From Levilactobacillus bambusae (GTDB taxonomy: Bacteria; Bacillota; Bacilli; Lactobacillales; Lactobacillaceae), in contig NZ_QCXQ01000001.1 of the NCBI RefSeq assembly GCF_003124125.1, forward strand, positions 1 through 64,000: 64,000 nt of DNA, read 5' to 3'. The position numbers were made by a program, and so were the translations under genes. A model generated the notes under the pieces. That model saw only the letters and a program-made list of their open reading frames with translations, ran no database searches and had not been told where the DNA came from. Shown here in pieces: positions 16,214 through 26,971 of this stretch. The stretch's first letter is position 1, and the number at the start of each line of letters is the position of its first letter.

Positions 16214-18577
16214 TTGGCCACAAAACGAAAACCAGCTGCACGAAAAACAACAACTAAGCGCCGGCGGTCAGCGGCAAAACGCAAAGCCAGATCGCAACCA
16301 TTCCCGTATACGATCAACGTTATTGGCGCCGTGATCGGAGCACTTGCCGTTTTAGGAATTTTAAACTTAGGCTTTTTAGGAATGTTAGTCGCAAATTTAG
16401 GGCGAATTCTGGTCGGAGAAACCTATCAAGTCCTGTTAGTGATTGTGGGAGCCATGGGAGTGGCCTTAGCCTTCACTGGGACCATTCCGGTTATTAAACG
16501 CCGCTTTATTATAGGGGGCGCCATTGCTTACGTCGGATGGCTACTTTGGTTAGAAGCAACATTGTTTTTATCCGGTAATCAGCACGCCCACTTCTGGACC
16601 GTAACCTGGAACCGCCTGGCAAACAATTTAATCAGCGGGGCCCAAGGCCTGAACGTTGGCGGCGGTATGATTGGGGCGGGATTGTTGACCGTTACCAGTT
16701 TTCTCGTCGCAATTGCCGGATCGCTGGTGGTAGCCGCCTTGCTCATCCTATTAGGGGTAGCGATTTTTATGAATTTACCGCTCGAAACGTTAGCCAGTCA
16801 AGCTAAAGCGGGGGTGCAAAACCTAACCAAATTGGTCGGCCGGTTAGTTAGCGGTACGGTTACTGGAGTTCAAACGGCGGTAGCCAAGCAGCGGGACAAA
16901 CGGGCCCAGTTAGCAGAAAAGCAGCCCGTCGCACAACCGGAAAAAGCGACTCAAAAACCGGCCAGTAAGCAGACCCTGGTGACACCAACAGAAAAGGAGC
17001 TGCCAACCCCAGTTCGGGAACGTGACAGTCACCAGCCTAAAAGCGAAGCGGAAGATTACCACATTACGGTGGCTTCCCAAACCTCAGCCGCAAGTGAAGC
17101 TCCGGTGGTAGAGGAACCCATCCTATCTGGGGTAGGGAATGATGATGATCCAAATTACCAGTTGCCTACCACCAGTTTGCTAACGGCCATTCCTAAGGAA
17201 GATCAAACTGAAGAATTTAATGCGATTAAGAATAACACCCAGGTATTACGGGATACCCTAGCAAGCTTTGGGGTGGATGCAGAGATTAAAAACGTCAGCT
17301 TAGGGCCATCGGTGACGGAATACGAACTGCACCCGGCCGTTGGGGTTAAAGTTTCTAAAATTGTGAATTTAGCTGATGACCTAGCGCTGGCCTTAGCTGC
17401 TAAGGATATTCGGATCGAGGCCCCAATTCCAGGGAAGTCGTTAATTGGAATTGAAGTTCCTAACCGGGAAGTGGCAACCGTTTCATTCCGGGATGTCTTC
17501 GAGTCTGCGCCCAAACATCCGGGCCAATTGTTAGACGTGCCATTAGGTCGGGATGTCTCCGGCCAGGTGATTATGATGGACTTAACCAAGATGCCCCACT
17601 TATTGATCGCAGGGTCGACCGGGAGTGGGAAGTCAGTCGCCATCAACGGTATCATTAGCAGTATTTTAATGCAGGCGAAACCAAATGAAGTTAAACTGAT
17701 GCTGATTGACCCCAAAAAAGTTGAATTATCAATTTATAATGGGGTGCCGCACCTTCTTACGCCGGTTGTTTCGGAACCTAAAAAGGCGGCCAAAGCGCTA
17801 CATAAAGTTGTTGCGGAAATGGAACACCGGTATGAATTGTTCGCCCAATGCGGTCAACGAAAAATTTCTGGGTATAACGACTACGTTAAGCAGGAAAACG
17901 CGAAGGATAATTTAGCGCGGCCGACTTTGCCCTATATCGTTGTGGTTGTTGATGAATTAGCCGATTTAATGATGACCGTTTCTAGTGAAGTTGAAGATGC
18001 CATCATTCGATTGGCGCAAATGGGCCGGGCGGCTGGGATTCATATGATCTTGGCCACTCAACGGCCGTCAGTTGATGTGATTACTGGTTTGATTAAGGCC
18101 AACGTTCCATCCCGGATTGCCTTTGCGGTTTCCAGTGGGATCGATTCGCGGACGATTTTAGACTCTAACGGGGCCGAAAAATTATTAGGGCGTGGTGATA
18201 TGCTCTACTTGCCAATTGATCAAAACTCACCAGTTCGGGTTCAGGGCGCCTTTATATCCGATCAGGATGTGACAAGCATCGTTGATTTCATTAAGAGCGA
18301 GGAAACTGTGCATTATGATGAAGATATGATTGTGACCGACGAGGATATTTCAGCCGAGGAATCCTCAGAAGACCAGGATGACTTGTTTGATGAAGCGTTA
18401 GACTTCGTGATTGATCAACAAAAAGCAAGTACGTCGCTACTCCAGCGGCGGTTTAGAATTGGTTACAACCGGGCCGCCCGAATTATCGATGACTTAGAGC
18501 AGCGAGGGTACATTGGACCACAAGAGGGTAGTAAACCCCGGCAAGTCTATAAAGCGAAGCCGACCGAAGAGGACTAA
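16214..18577 (+). CDS. ftsK: DNA translocase FtsK/SpoIIIE
   Basis: A 787-residue chromosome translocase. Four or five membrane segments fall in about residues 30-190 after a basic N terminus. A Pro/Gln/Glu-rich linker (about 225-330) precedes the motor, with Walker A GSTGSGKS at 467-474 and Walker [14 protein letters not shown]. The C-terminal winged-helix gamma domain (about 720-780, [19 protein letters not shown]) reads polar DNA motifs. It pumps DNA through the closing septum. TTG 16214 is chosen: GGGAG is eight bases upstream, while GTG 16208 is only two bases from it. A minus-strand terminator overlaps its stop codon. Confidence 0.95.
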   Translation: MATKRKPAARKTTTKRRRSAAKRKARSQPFPYTINVIGAVIGALAVLGILNLGFLGMLVANLGRILVGETYQVLLVIVGAMGVALAFTGTIPVIKRRFIIGGAIAYVGWLLWLEATLFLSGNQHAHFWTVTWNRLANNLISGAQGLNVGGGMIGAGLLTVTSFLVAIAGSLVVAALLILLGVAIFMNLPLETLASQAKAGVQNLTKLVGRLVSGTVTGVQTAVAKQRDKRAQLAEKQPVAQPEKATQKPASKQTLVTPTEKELPTPVRERDSHQPKSEAEDYHITVASQTSAASEAPVVEEPILSGVGNDDDPNYQLPTTSLLTAIPKEDQTEEFNAIKNNTQVLRDTLASFGVDAEIKNVSLGPSVTEYELHPAVGVKVSKIVNLADDLALALAAKDIRIEAPIPGKSLIGIEVPNREVATVSFRDVFESAPKHPGQLLDVPLGRDVSGQVIMMDLTKMPHLLIAGSTGSGKSVAINGIISSILMQAKPNEVKLMLIDPKKVELSIYNGVPHLLTPVVSEPKKAAKALHKVVAEMEHRYELFAQCGQRKISGYNDYVKQENAKDNLARPTLPYIVVVVDELADLMMTVSSEVEDAIIRLAQMGRAAGIHMILATQRPSVDVITGLIKANVPSRIAFAVSSGIDSRTILDSNGAEKLLGRGDMLYLPIDQNSPVRVQGAFISDQDVTSIVDFIKSEETVHYDEDMIVTDEDISAEESSEDQDDLFDEALDFVIDQQKASTSLLQRRFRIGYNRAARIIDDLEQRGYIGPQEGSKPRQVYKAKPTEED

Positions 18578-18607
18578 AAAGGCCCTGCCTAAAATTAGCG
18601 CAGAGCC
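18576..18607 (-). terminator. terminator of the DUF4044 gene (minus strand)
   Basis: On the minus strand GGCTCTGC pairs with GCAGGGCC across an 11-base loop, followed by TTTTT. It overlaps the ftsK stop codon. Confidence 0.75.
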
Positions 18608-18634
18608 GGACATCAATAACTTAAGTTGTGATAT

Positions 18635-18781
18635 TTAGGCTCCCAATAAGCCTAACGCTGAAAGAGCGGTGAAAATGAGGGATCCAAGGGTCGCAAGGAT
18701 CATTAACCATACAAACACGTTGACGATCCGTTGGAAGGTCGACTTCTTTTTCTTTGCCAAGTTTGAGACACCACTTTTCAT
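18635..18781 (-). CDS. small membrane protein, DUF4044 family
   Basis: A 48-residue gene, shorter than usual ORF cutoffs. It encodes MKSGVSNLAKKKKSTFQ, then a single hydrophobic helix (about residues 20-48, with FVWLMILATLGSLIF). A Lys-rich start followed by STFQ-type residues and one transmembrane helix is typical of the DUF4044 family, found beside the dcw cluster in lactobacilli. A TTGCAA-17-TACACT promoter and an intrinsic terminator frame it on the same strand. The start is uncertain: ATG 18781 would leave a leader of only about 8 nt and lacks a good SD; TTG 18760 (MAKKKKSTFQ) is the alternative. Function unknown. Confidence 0.82.
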   Translation of the reverse strand: MKSGVSNLAKKKKSTFQRIVNVFVWLMILATLGSLIFTALSALGLLGA

Positions 18782-18795
18782 TAAGAGTCTCAATT

Positions 18796-18824
18796 AGTGT
18801 AACGTGTGTTTCCGATAATTGCAA
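18796..18824 (-). promoter_or_regulatory. promoter of the DUF4044 gene
   Basis: On the minus strand TTGCAA (18819-18824) and TACACT (18796-18801) with 17-bp spacing. The same hexamer pair with the same spacing is found before mnmA. Confidence 0.7.
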
Positions 18825-18905
18825 CGGACGGATAAATGAAATCTTGAGGTTGGGGTAGAAATGGCGGTTCTAATTCTTTAATGTGATCGAGGAGGAATGA
18901 CAATT

Positions 18906-19256
18906 ATGGCATGGTGGACACCAACCATTCAGGCAATCAGTTTTATTTTGATTTTTATTGTGGGGTGGGGGATCAAACGGTCGGATCGAATAAGCTGGCC
19001 GGCTGGATTATACCCCCTAGATTTACTCCCCCCGTTTCTATTGCTTGGCAGCCTAGTAATTTGGGTGGAGGCAAAGTTTCCCCCACTTTTCCCCATCCTG
19101 GTTATTATTTGGATGCTGATCGGGGTATTTCTAACGCTTTACGCTGGGTTTCGCAAGGGAGAAATCCTGATGGGCGCCTTTTTAAAGTCATTCTGGCGGA
19201 TTTCAGACCTTTACCTATGGGCAATGTGGGTAAGTCTGGTCATTATGTATAGATAA
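18906..19256 (+). CDS. DUF3397 family membrane protein
   Basis: A 116-residue protein with four hydrophobic segments (about 5-25, 36-54, 60-80 and 95-113), matching the DUF3397 family found immediately before mraZ in lactobacilli. ATG 18906 is chosen because GGAGG ends ten bases upstream; the in-frame ATG 18897 is one base from the SD and cannot use it. Function unknown; the fixed position beside the division cluster suggests an envelope role, which is inference. Confidence 0.8.
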   Translation: MAWWTPTIQAISFILIFIVGWGIKRSDRISWPAGLYPLDLLPPFLLLGSLVIWVEAKFPPLFPILVIIWMLIGVFLTLYAGFRKGEILMGAFLKSFWRISDLYLWAMWVSLVIMYR

Positions 19257-19316
19257 CGGGAATTAATCCATTATCATGCATTTATTAACCGTGAAAATAA
19301 ATTATTATACAGATTC

Positions 19317-19372
19317 AAACAAGCTAGAAAAGCCCTTCGAACACACGTTCGAAGGGCTTTTCTAGCTTGTTT
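19317..19372. terminator. 26-bp perfect hairpin upstream of mraZ
   Basis: 19317-19342 and 19347-19372 are exact reverse complements around the loop ACAC. Both arms end AT-rich (AAAC.../...GTTT), so it may terminate transcription from either side. The longest uninterrupted stem in the window. Confidence 0.75.
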
Positions 19373-19402
19373 ATTAAAATAAATAAAAATTCGGAAACGA
19401 TG

Positions 19403-19437
19403 TGGTAGAAAGTGGGAGGGTGTGGTAAGCTTATACT
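19403..19437 (+). promoter_or_regulatory. MraZ operator (three TGGKA repeats) and mra promoter
   Basis: TGGTA (19403), TGGGA (19413) and TGGTA (19423) are repeated with an exact 10-bp period, the pattern of the MraZ-binding region. A TATACT -10 follows at 19432-19437, so MraZ bound here would cover the -35 region. This predicts autorepression of the dcw cluster. Confidence 0.85.
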
Positions 19438-19467
19438 ATGAAATGCCAGTGAGGGGGCGGATACCCA

Positions 19468-19893
19468 GTGTTTATGGGCGAATTTAAACATTCGATCGAT
19501 AGCAAGGGGCGTCTGATCATCCCCGCTAAGTTTCGCGAGCAATTAGGCAGCGAGTTTGTCGTGACCCGTGGAATGGATGGGTGTTTATTCGGGTACCCAA
19601 TGAGTGCTTGGCATGATTTAGAGGATAAGCTAAATCAATTGCCGCTCAACAAAAAGGATGCCCGGGCATTTGTACGGTTTTTTTATTCGGCAGCAACGGA
19701 ATGTCAAGTGGATAAGCAGGGACGGATTAACCTTCCTGAACCCCTAATTGATCATGCCGCAATTCAAAAGGGTTGCGTCATCGTTGGGGTAGCTGACCGG
19801 TTTGAAATCTGGAGCGAGGATCGTTGGGACTCATTCTCAAACGATGCTGAGGAAAACTTTGATGAAATTGCCGAAAACCTCTTGGATCTATAA
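19468..19893 (+). CDS. mraZ: transcriptional regulator MraZ
   Basis: A 141-residue protein with two SpoVT/AbrB-like halves. The first has [21 protein letters not shown] (about 4-24) and the second [17 protein letters not shown] (about 80-100). Start is GTG 19468, which gives the family N terminus MFMGEF. MraZ represses its own operon by binding direct TGGG-type repeats, and three such repeats lie 40-65 bp upstream. First gene of the dcw cluster. Confidence 0.96.
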   Translation: MFMGEFKHSIDSKGRLIIPAKFREQLGSEFVVTRGMDGCLFGYPMSAWHDLEDKLNQLPLNKKDARAFVRFFYSAATECQVDKQGRINLPEPLIDHAAIQKGCVIVGVADRFEIWSEDRWDSFSNDAEENFDEIAENLLDL

Positions 19894-19916
19894 CATGTCA
19901 ACGGAAAGGAGCTGCA

Positions 19917-20861
19917 ATGGTCGAATTTAACCACACCACGGTTTTACTGCATGAAGCAGTTGCCGGTTTGAACATTAAACCCGATGGCCTCTACGTTGAT
20001 TGTACTTTAGGTGGCGGAGGGCACAGTGAAGAAATTTTAAAGCAGCTCGGTTCCGGGCACCTGTACTCCTTTGATCAAGACCAAACGGCGATTGACTATA
20101 ATCAGGAGCATTTGAAATCGTACGTTGGAGCCGGTCAGGTTACCTTTATCAAGAGCAACTTCCGAAACATCACCGATCGGCTAGCTGACCTCGGAATTTC
20201 CTCAGTTGATGGGATTTTATATGACTTAGGGGTCTCATCACCACAGTTTGATAATGCGGACCGGGGGTTTAGCTATCAGCACGATGCCCCGCTTGATATG
20301 CGAATGGATCAAAGTCAGGAATTAACGGCTTGGATCATTGTCAATGAATGGTCGTATTCCGATTTAATTCGAATTTTTTATCGGTACGGGGAAGAAAAAT
20401 TTTCTAAACCAATTGCACGGCTGATTGAAAAGCGCCGTGCTACGGCCCCAATTGATACGACTGGTCAATTGGTTGAGGTGATTAAGGATGCCATCCCTGC
20501 GGCGGCGAGACGGCATGGCGGCCACCCTGCTAAGAAGGTCTTTCAAGCCATTCGGATTGCGGTAAACGACGAGGCCGGGGCCTTGGAGAGCTCATTAGAA
20601 CAATCCCTTAACCTGATTAACACCGGGGGCCGGGTGAGCGTCATAACCTTCCAGTCGTTAGAAGATCGATTGGTAAAAACAATGTTTAAAGAAAAAACAA
20701 GTCTCCCGGATTTACCGCCTAACCTGCCAGTCATTCCGGACGGGTTAGAACCTGACTACCAGTTAGTCACTAAAAAACCCATCTCGCCATCTGAAGATGA
20801 GTTATCGGTCAATCACCGGGCACATAGCGCAAAGTTACGGATTATTGAAAAAATTAAGTAG
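19917..20861 (+). CDS. rsmH: 16S rRNA (cytosine-1402-N4) methyltransferase RsmH
   Basis: A 314-residue MraW/RsmH protein. Landmarks are [10 protein letters not shown], the SAM loop [15 protein letters not shown] near residues 28-42, [12 protein letters not shown] and the C-terminal [14 protein letters not shown]. It methylates N4 of C1402 in the 30S P site. Standard second gene of the dcw cluster; AAAGGAG precedes the ATG. Length is normal. Confidence 0.96.
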   Translation: MVEFNHTTVLLHEAVAGLNIKPDGLYVDCTLGGGGHSEEILKQLGSGHLYSFDQDQTAIDYNQEHLKSYVGAGQVTFIKSNFRNITDRLADLGISSVDGILYDLGVSSPQFDNADRGFSYQHDAPLDMRMDQSQELTAWIIVNEWSYSDLIRIFYRYGEEKFSKPIARLIEKRRATAPIDTTGQLVEVIKDAIPAAARRHGGHPAKKVFQAIRIAVNDEAGALESSLEQSLNLINTGGRVSVITFQSLEDRLVKTMFKEKTSLPDLPPNLPVIPDGLEPDYQLVTKKPISPSEDELSVNHRAHSAKLRIIEKIK

Positions 20862-20903
20862 CTTCATTAAAATTTAAAATGTTGAATAGGATGATGATAA
20901 CAA

Positions 20904-21287
20904 ATGGCGCAAAATAACCTTGCACAGCAGATTCCTGACTTTCAACCCGAACCCAAAAGTCGGTCCGTGGTTGCTCCTCTACATAAAAACCAATCCCTTA
21001 CAAAGCCAGAGAAACTGCCAGTTTCTAAGTTTGAAAAATGTTTAATGGTCGTCTGCGGTTTAGTTTTGACGGTCTTGATGATTAGCATTGTTTCCGCTAA
21101 AATTGCCATGTCAGGTGCACAACGCAACCTGCAAGGAATGGCACAAGAGGTGACAACGCTTCAGGGTAAAAACAGCAATGCTCGCCAGCAAATCAGTGAA
21201 TTACAAAGCAAGAGCCGGCTAGATACCGTTGCTAAACAAGAGGGCCTGTCATTATCAAACGAAAAAATAAGGAATGTTAATAAATGA
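20904..21287 (+). CDS. ftsL: cell division protein FtsL
   Basis: A 127-residue bitopic protein: basic, Pro-containing cytoplasmic N terminus, one membrane helix at about 45-67 (CLMVVCGLVLTVLMISIVSA), then an extracytoplasmic coiled coil (MAQEVTTLQGK...ISELQSK). This is the FtsL layout. It joins DivIB and DivIC in the divisome and activates septal wall synthesis. Weak ribosome binding site. Its stop overlaps the start of the PBP gene, as is usual. Confidence 0.9.
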   Translation: MAQNNLAQQIPDFQPEPKSRSVVAPLHKNQSLTKPEKLPVSKFEKCLMVVCGLVLTVLMISIVSAKIAMSGAQRNLQGMAQEVTTLQGKNSNARQQISELQSKSRLDTVAKQEGLSLSNEKIRNVNK

Positions 21288-23440
21288 AAGACCCAAATAA
21301 GCGACTGATGATTAATCAGCAATCCCGTAAGAACCGAAAGTACTTCGGTCAAATGTTGTTCTTCCTTTTTATCGGGGTATTTGCCATAATCATTTGTCGC
21401 TTTTCGTATATTTCAATAGGAAAAAAGGTTCAAAACGTTAACTTATCGGCCTCTGCGCAGAAGCTTTATACGGATAACACCACCCTGAAGGCTAAACGGG
21501 GGACCATCTACGACGATAACGGACAGGCGATCGCTGAAGATACGAGTGTATATTCCCTTTACGCAGTGTTAGATACAAGCCAAAAGTCGACCAATGGCAA
21601 AAAGTTGTACGTCACTGATAAGGCGAAGGCCGCCAAAGTTTTGGCCAAGTACTTACCCATGTCAGAAAAAAAGGCCCGTCAATATCTCTCGCCTAAGGGG
21701 AAACCCTTTCAGGTTGAGTTTGGGGCGGCCGGGCAAAACATCTCGTTAACCACTAAAAATAAGATCGAATCGTATCATCTTACCGGATTAGACTTTGTTC
21801 AGCAGGAAGCCCGTCTCTATCCTAACGGAGTGTTTGCCTCCCACATCATTGGGCAGGCGGACGCCACGAATACGCGTGAGGGGACCAAGTTAGTTGGAAC
21901 GATGGGAATTGAAAAGGCCTTTAATTCTGAACTAACCGGAAAAAACGGTAAGAAAAAGGTCAGTCAGGATTCATACGGTTATCAACTGGCCAATACGAAG
22001 CAGGACTATAAGCCGGCTAAGGACGGCGATAATGTCTACACAACGTTAGACACACGGCTTCAGACGTTGCTTGAATCAGAAATGTCGTCCGTGTACAAAC
22101 AGGTTCACCCTAAGTCAATGAATGCGGTGCTAATGAACGCACAGACGGGTGCAATTTTAGCGGCTAGCCAGCGGCCAACGTTTGATGCCCAAACGAAGGA
22201 CGGTTTAAATTCAATTTGGCGGGATACCCTTGTCGAGGATGCCTACGAGCCCGGATCAACGATGAAAATTTTCACTATGGCGTCGTCAATTGATAGTGGC
22301 AACTATAACGGAAACGCGACCTACCAATCCGGAAAATACAAAATTGGTAATCAAACGGTTCCCGATTGGAATACGAACGGGTGGGGAACCATTAGTTACA
22401 ATAAAGGGTTTGCGCTTTCCAGTAACGTCGCTATGGCTCACCTTGAACAGCAGATGGGGGCCAAGAAGTGGAAGGAATACATTGACCGGTTTAAGTTCCT
22501 TAAGAGCACGAACATTGGGCTGCCGAACGAAACGGCGGGAAGTATTGTCTTTAAACGCCCAATTGAACAGGCGGATACGGCGTTTGGCCAGGGGATTCAG
22601 GTCTCAGCCATGCAGATGATGCAGGCGTTGTCCGCCATCGGAAATAACGGGACCATGTTAAAGCCCTACTTAGTTAGCAAGGTGACTAATTCCGACGGCA
22701 AAACGGTTAAGCAGTACGGGAAACAGGTTGTTGGGCATCCCGTCTCGGCTAAGACGGCTAAGGAAGTTAGAAAACATATGGAAGACGTCGTTTACAAGAG
22801 TTATGGAATTGGAAGCGACTTTAAAATGTCCGGCTATAAGGTTGCAGCTAAAACTGGGACGGCCCAGGTTAGTAATGGGGCCTCCGGGTATCTAACGGGG
22901 GATAATAGCTATCTTTACTCCGTTGCTGCAATGGTTCCGGCGGATCACCCCAAGTACATTATGTACATTACAATGAAACAACCAACGTTAGGCGATAAAT
23001 CGGCCACCAAGTTAACTTCTTCAATTATGAAACCGGTAATGGAACGGGCCCTATCAGAAGATGCAGCCTCAACGGCGACGGCTGACCAAGTGGCCACGGT
23101 GAAGATGCCAAATGTGACCGGCCTATCAAGTGCCAAAGCGGAAGACAAATTAAAGAAATTAAACGTGAAGGTGACAACGTTGGGATCGGGTAAGGTAATA
23201 ACGAGTCAGCACCCCGCAACGGGAACTTCCCTGTATAAAAACCAGCGGATTTTATTGCAAACATCGGGCCAGGTGACCATGCCTAATATTAAGGGCTGGT
23301 CAAAGGGCGATGTCTTAAATCTTGCGGATATGGTTGGTTTGAAGGTTAAGGTCAGTGGGGACGGCTTCGTTCAGAAACAAAGTCTTTCTGCGGGGCAATC
23401 GCTCACCAAAAATGAGACATTAGTAGTAACATTAAAGTAG
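21284..23440 (+). CDS. pbpB: septal transpeptidase, class B PBP (PBP2x/PBP2B type) with PASTA domains
   Basis: A 718-residue class B penicillin-binding protein. A membrane anchor (about 22-45) is followed by the pedestal domain, then the transpeptidase with catalytic Ser325 in EPGSTMKIF, the SSN motif (FALSSNVAM) and KTGTAQVS. Two C-terminal PASTA repeats begin at MPNVTGLS and MPNIKGWS. This is the septal FtsI homologue in the position between ftsL and mraY. ATG overlaps the ftsL stop. Whether it is called PBP2x or PBP2B is a naming matter; the PASTA pair resembles PBP2x. Confidence 0.95.
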   Translation: MKDPNKRLMINQQSRKNRKYFGQMLFFLFIGVFAIIICRFSYISIGKKVQNVNLSASAQKLYTDNTTLKAKRGTIYDDNGQAIAEDTSVYSLYAVLDTSQKSTNGKKLYVTDKAKAAKVLAKYLPMSEKKARQYLSPKGKPFQVEFGAAGQNISLTTKNKIESYHLTGLDFVQQEARLYPNGVFASHIIGQADATNTREGTKLVGTMGIEKAFNSELTGKNGKKKVSQDSYGYQLANTKQDYKPAKDGDNVYTTLDTRLQTLLESEMSSVYKQVHPKSMNAVLMNAQTGAILAASQRPTFDAQTKDGLNSIWRDTLVEDAYEPGSTMKIFTMASSIDSGNYNGNATYQSGKYKIGNQTVPDWNTNGWGTISYNKGFALSSNVAMAHLEQQMGAKKWKEYIDRFKFLKSTNIGLPNETAGSIVFKRPIEQADTAFGQGIQVSAMQMMQALSAIGNNGTMLKPYLVSKVTNSDGKTVKQYGKQVVGHPVSAKTAKEVRKHMEDVVYKSYGIGSDFKMSGYKVAAKTGTAQVSNGASGYLTGDNSYLYSVAAMVPADHPKYIMYITMKQPTLGDKSATKLTSSIMKPVMERALSEDAASTATADQVATVKMPNVTGLSSAKAEDKLKKLNVKVTTLGSGKVITSQHPATGTSLYKNQRILLQTSGQVTMPNIKGWSKGDVLNLADMVGLKVKVSGDGFVQKQSLSAGQSLTKNETLVVTLK

Positions 23441-23467
23441 AATAAATGGGTAAGGAATGATTTTAGA

Positions 23468-24430
23468 ATGTTAGATTGGATTGCACCGCTTCTTAGTTCA
23501 TTGTTAGTGACGGCCATAGGAATGCCGTTTTTAATTCGCTACTTCCGTTCGCATCACGAAGGCCAGATGATTCGAGAAGAGGGGCCGTCTTGGCATGAAA
23601 AAAAGAGCGGAACACCAACTATGGGTGGCCTGATGTTTATCGCGGCCGATGTAATTGCCTGTTTATGGTATCCGCCGTTAGTTGGTTTAGAGACACCGTC
23701 ACTTTTGATCCTATTATTTATCCTAGTCCTTTACGGTATTGTGGGGATGTGGGATGACAGCATCAAGCTCTTTCACCGCCAAAACGAAGGGCTAAAACCC
23801 TGGCAAAAGGCAACGGCTCAAGTCATCGGCGCCGTTTTATTCTACTTCGTATACGTTCACGAGGGGATGCCGTCTGCACTTCGGATTCCTGGCGTTGGTG
23901 ACTGGCACCTAGGCGTATGGTACGCCCTATTTATCATTTTTTGGTTGGTCGGCTTTTCTAATGCGGTCAATCTTACGGATGGGTTGGACGGATTAGTCAC
24001 AGGGTTAACTATCATTGCTTTTGGAGCATACGCCATTTTAGCCTACGCTCAGCATCAGTACGACGTCATGATTTTCTGTGCTGCCGTAGTGGGGGGAATG
24101 ATCGGTTTCTTCCCCTATAACCATAAGCCGGCCAAGATTTTTATGGGTGATATGGGTTCACTGGCGCTAGGGGGAGCCTTAGCAGCCGTTTCAATTCTGC
24201 TTCACCACGAGCTTTCACTGCTATGGATTGGGATTGTGTTTGTTATTGAGACCGCCAGTGTGATCTTGCAGGTGGCTTCATTTAAATTAACCGGGAAACG
24301 GTTATTCTTAATGAGCCCAATTCACCACCACTTCGAAATGAAGGGCTGGAGTGAATGGCGGATTGACTATACATTCTGGGGTGTTGGTCTGTTTACAGCT
24401 ATCACTGGATTGTGGGCCATGTTAAAGTAG
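23468..24430 (+). CDS. mraY: phospho-MurNAc-pentapeptide transferase MraY
   Basis: A 320-residue polytopic enzyme of about ten membrane helices. It transfers phospho-MurNAc-pentapeptide to undecaprenyl phosphate, giving lipid I. Signature segments: [13 protein letters not shown], the DDSIK motif after [14 protein letters not shown] and [12 protein letters not shown], plus the C-terminal MSPIHHHFE loop. Membrane-bound, in the canonical order before murD. Confidence 0.96.
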   Translation: MLDWIAPLLSSLLVTAIGMPFLIRYFRSHHEGQMIREEGPSWHEKKSGTPTMGGLMFIAADVIACLWYPPLVGLETPSLLILLFILVLYGIVGMWDDSIKLFHRQNEGLKPWQKATAQVIGAVLFYFVYVHEGMPSALRIPGVGDWHLGVWYALFIIFWLVGFSNAVNLTDGLDGLVTGLTIIAFGAYAILAYAQHQYDVMIFCAAVVGGMIGFFPYNHKPAKIFMGDMGSLALGGALAAVSILLHHELSLLWIGIVFVIETASVILQVASFKLTGKRLFLMSPIHHHFEMKGWSEWRIDYTFWGVGLFTAITGLWAMLK

Positions 24431-24479
24431 AACTAAACGTTAAAAATTAATGTCAGATCAAATGGGAGCGATCTAAGTC

Positions 24480-25859
24480 ATGAAGAATGTAGAAACGTAC
24501 CGGGATAAAAGGGTCTTAGTCATAGGCCTTGGCATGAGCGGGGCAACGGCTGCTAAACTGCTCAAGCAGTTAGGAGCTAACGTAACGGTGAATGATAGTC
24601 AGGATCTGAGCCAGGATCAAACCGCAAAGGCTCTTGGAGCAAGCGGGATAACGATTATTTCGGGCAACCAGGATCCCATCCTCTTAGACCGTGGGTTTGA
24701 CCTCATTGTTAAGAACCCGGGAATTGCCTACGACGTTCCGATTATTGCTGAGGCAATCAAACGCCAAATTCCAATTGTGACTGAAGTTGAACTCGCAAGT
24801 GAGGTTAACGACGCCGAACTCATTGCGGTCACGGGCAGTAACGGTAAAACAACCACGACCACGATGATCACTAAGATTTTGAACCAGGACCGACCAGCAG
24901 GGAAGGCCTACTATGCGGGCAACATAGGGGTCCCGGCCAGTGACACCGCACAGAAAACCACGCCAGAGGACACGCTAGTCCTTGAGGTTTCCAGCTTTAT
25001 GCTCTGTGGCATCACAACCTTTCACCCGCATATCGCAGTATTAACTAATATTTTTTCGAACCACCTCGATTACCATAAAACCCGGGAAAATTATGTCGCC
25101 GCAAAGATGCGGATTACGGAAAATCAAACGCCCGATGACTATTTTGTGGTTAATTTTGATAATCCAGAATGGCAAAAACTAAGTCGGCAAAGTCGGGCCC
25201 AAGTCGTCCCGTTTTCCCGGCTTAATACGACCCAGGAGGGTGCGTATGAACTGGACGGACGACTTTATTATCGGGGCGACTACATCATGGATGCTGCTGA
25301 TGTTAAAGTACCTGGGACGGGAAATATTGAAAATGCCCTGGCCGCGATTGCCGTTGCTAAAATTGAGGGCCGAAGTAATGAAGCGATTACGCACGTCTTA
25401 ACCACGTTCGGCGGGGTTCGGCACCGGACCCAATTTGTCTTAGAATCTGAGGGACGGTTGTTCTACAATGATTCCAAAGCAACGGACATGGAAGCCACGG
25501 AAATGGCCCTCCAAGGGTTCAAACAGCCAGTCATTTTACTTGCTGGCGGACTCGACCGGGGTTATACCTTTGAAAAACTGGTTCCGTACCTCCAACAAAA
25601 TGTTAAAGCGGTGGTTCTCTTTGGGGAAACTGCCGATCTATTGGCTGATGCCGCTAAGGCTGCCGGCGTTCCCGTCATTAAACGGACTGAAAATGCCGAG
25701 AGTGCGGTACCAATTGCTTACGAATTGAGTGAACCTGGCGACGTTATTTTATTATCACCCGCTAACGCCAGTTGGGATCAGTACCCGAGTTTTGAAGTTC
25801 GGGGCGATCGCTATATTCAGGCGGTGGAAAAACTAACGGGTAAAGAGGAGGAAGATTAA
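24480..25859 (+). CDS. murD: UDP-MurNAc-L-alanine--D-glutamate ligase
   Basis: A 459-residue Mur ligase. The N-terminal Rossmann-like domain begins at [10 protein letters not shown], the ATP P-loop is TGSNGKTTT at 118-126, and [14 protein letters not shown] and YNDSKATD motifs follow. It adds D-glutamate to UDP-MurNAc-L-Ala in the cytoplasm. The stop overlaps the murG ATG by one base. murC, murE and murF are not in the cluster and must lie elsewhere. Confidence 0.96.
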   Translation: MKNVETYRDKRVLVIGLGMSGATAAKLLKQLGANVTVNDSQDLSQDQTAKALGASGITIISGNQDPILLDRGFDLIVKNPGIAYDVPIIAEAIKRQIPIVTEVELASEVNDAELIAVTGSNGKTTTTTMITKILNQDRPAGKAYYAGNIGVPASDTAQKTTPEDTLVLEVSSFMLCGITTFHPHIAVLTNIFSNHLDYHKTRENYVAAKMRITENQTPDDYFVVNFDNPEWQKLSRQSRAQVVPFSRLNTTQEGAYELDGRLYYRGDYIMDAADVKVPGTGNIENALAAIAVAKIEGRSNEAITHVLTTFGGVRHRTQFVLESEGRLFYNDSKATDMEATEMALQGFKQPVILLAGGLDRGYTFEKLVPYLQQNVKAVVLFGETADLLADAAKAAGVPVIKRTENAESAVPIAYELSEPGDVILLSPANASWDQYPSFEVRGDRYIQAVEKLTGKEEED

Positions 25860-26953
25860 TGCGACTAATGATTTCAGGCGGGGGCACCGGCGGGCATATT
25901 TATCCCGCCTTAGCCTTAATTACCGCCCTAAAGAAGCGTGACCCACAGGCCGAAGTACTATACGTCGGATCAACCCGGGGACTAGAGAGTAAAATCGTTC
26001 CCGAAAAGGGGATTGACTTTCGGGCCCTTGAAATTCAAGGGTTTAAACGGTCACTCTCACTCGAAAACTTTAAAACGGTTTATTTATTCTTAAAGAGTGT
26101 TCGGGAAGCCCGAAAACTGATTAAACAGTTTAAGCCTGACGTAGTGGTCGGCACCGGAGGCTATGTTTCTGGGGCAGTCGTGTATGCCGCCAGTCGCATG
26201 AACGTTCCGACTTTAATCCACGAACAAAATTCGGTTGTCGGAATGACCAATAAGTTCCTTAGCCGTTACGTTGACAAAGTGGCCTACGTTTTTGACAATG
26301 CAGCTCAACAATTCCCGAAGGATAAGTTAGTCAAGACGGGAAATCCTCGGGCTCAGGAAGCCGCTAACGTTATCTCCACGTTTAAGTGGTCAGAATACGG
26401 GTTGAAGGACGATGTCCCAACGCTTTTAATTTTTGGCGGCTCTCAGGGAGCCCTGAAGATTAACTCCGCAACGGTGGGGGCCATCCCAGAATTTGGCAAG
26501 CGGGATTATCAGGTGGTTTTTGTGACGGGTCAAAAGCGTTACGAGGACGTTATGAGTCACTTAGACAACGTCACCATCGCTGATAATATTGTCATTAAAG
26601 ATTATATTCCGAACATGCCGGAAGTTTTGCCCCGGGTCAGTGCAATCGTTGGTCGGGCGGGGGCCACTAGCATTGCTGAAATTACGGCAATTGGGATTCC
26701 ATCAATTTTGATTCCAAGCCCGTACGTTACGGCGGATCACCAGACTAAGAATGCCATGAGTTTAGTTAACGCCGGCGCCGCTAAGTTACTAACCGAAACG
26801 GAACTAGATTCTGAATCGCTGTTAAGAAATGCGGACGAAATTATGAATAATCCTGCTGAACAGGCTAAGATGGCTCAGGCATCGAAAGACCTTGGGACCC
26901 CAGATGCTGCTGACCAGGTGCTGGATGTTTTGGAACAGCTGCGCCAACGTTAA
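25859..26953 (+). CDS. murG: UDP-GlcNAc transferase MurG
   Basis: A 364-residue GT-B glycosyltransferase with the first glycine-rich loop [12 protein letters not shown] at residues 6-17, [14 protein letters not shown] at about 120, and the donor-binding region [12 protein letters not shown]. It converts lipid I to lipid II on the inner membrane face. Normal length. Coupled to murD; the ribosome binding site of divIB straddles its stop. Confidence 0.96.
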   Translation: MRLMISGGGTGGHIYPALALITALKKRDPQAEVLYVGSTRGLESKIVPEKGIDFRALEIQGFKRSLSLENFKTVYLFLKSVREARKLIKQFKPDVVVGTGGYVSGAVVYAASRMNVPTLIHEQNSVVGMTNKFLSRYVDKVAYVFDNAAQQFPKDKLVKTGNPRAQEAANVISTFKWSEYGLKDDVPTLLIFGGSQGALKINSATVGAIPEFGKRDYQVVFVTGQKRYEDVMSHLDNVTIADNIVIKDYIPNMPEVLPRVSAIVGRAGATSIAEITAIGIPSILIPSPYVTADHQTKNAMSLVNAGAAKLLTETELDSESLLRNADEIMNNPAEQAKMAQASKDLGTPDAADQVLDVLEQLRQR

Positions 26954-26971
26954 TTGAAAGGAGGCGGCGGA

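Noticed and set aside
17203-17715. 170-codon antisense frame in ftsK
   Set aside because: Shadow of a conserved motor domain; Ser/Thr/Pro-rich peptide with no SD.
18621-18824. 67-codon minus-strand frame over the DUF4044 region
   Set aside because: It is out of frame with the real 48-codon gene; the peptide has no membrane helix and the frame starts upstream of the promoter.
18911-19252. 113-codon frame overlapping the DUF3397 gene
   Set aside because: No ribosome binding site at proper spacing and a composition unlike a membrane or soluble protein; the other frame gives clean membrane helices.
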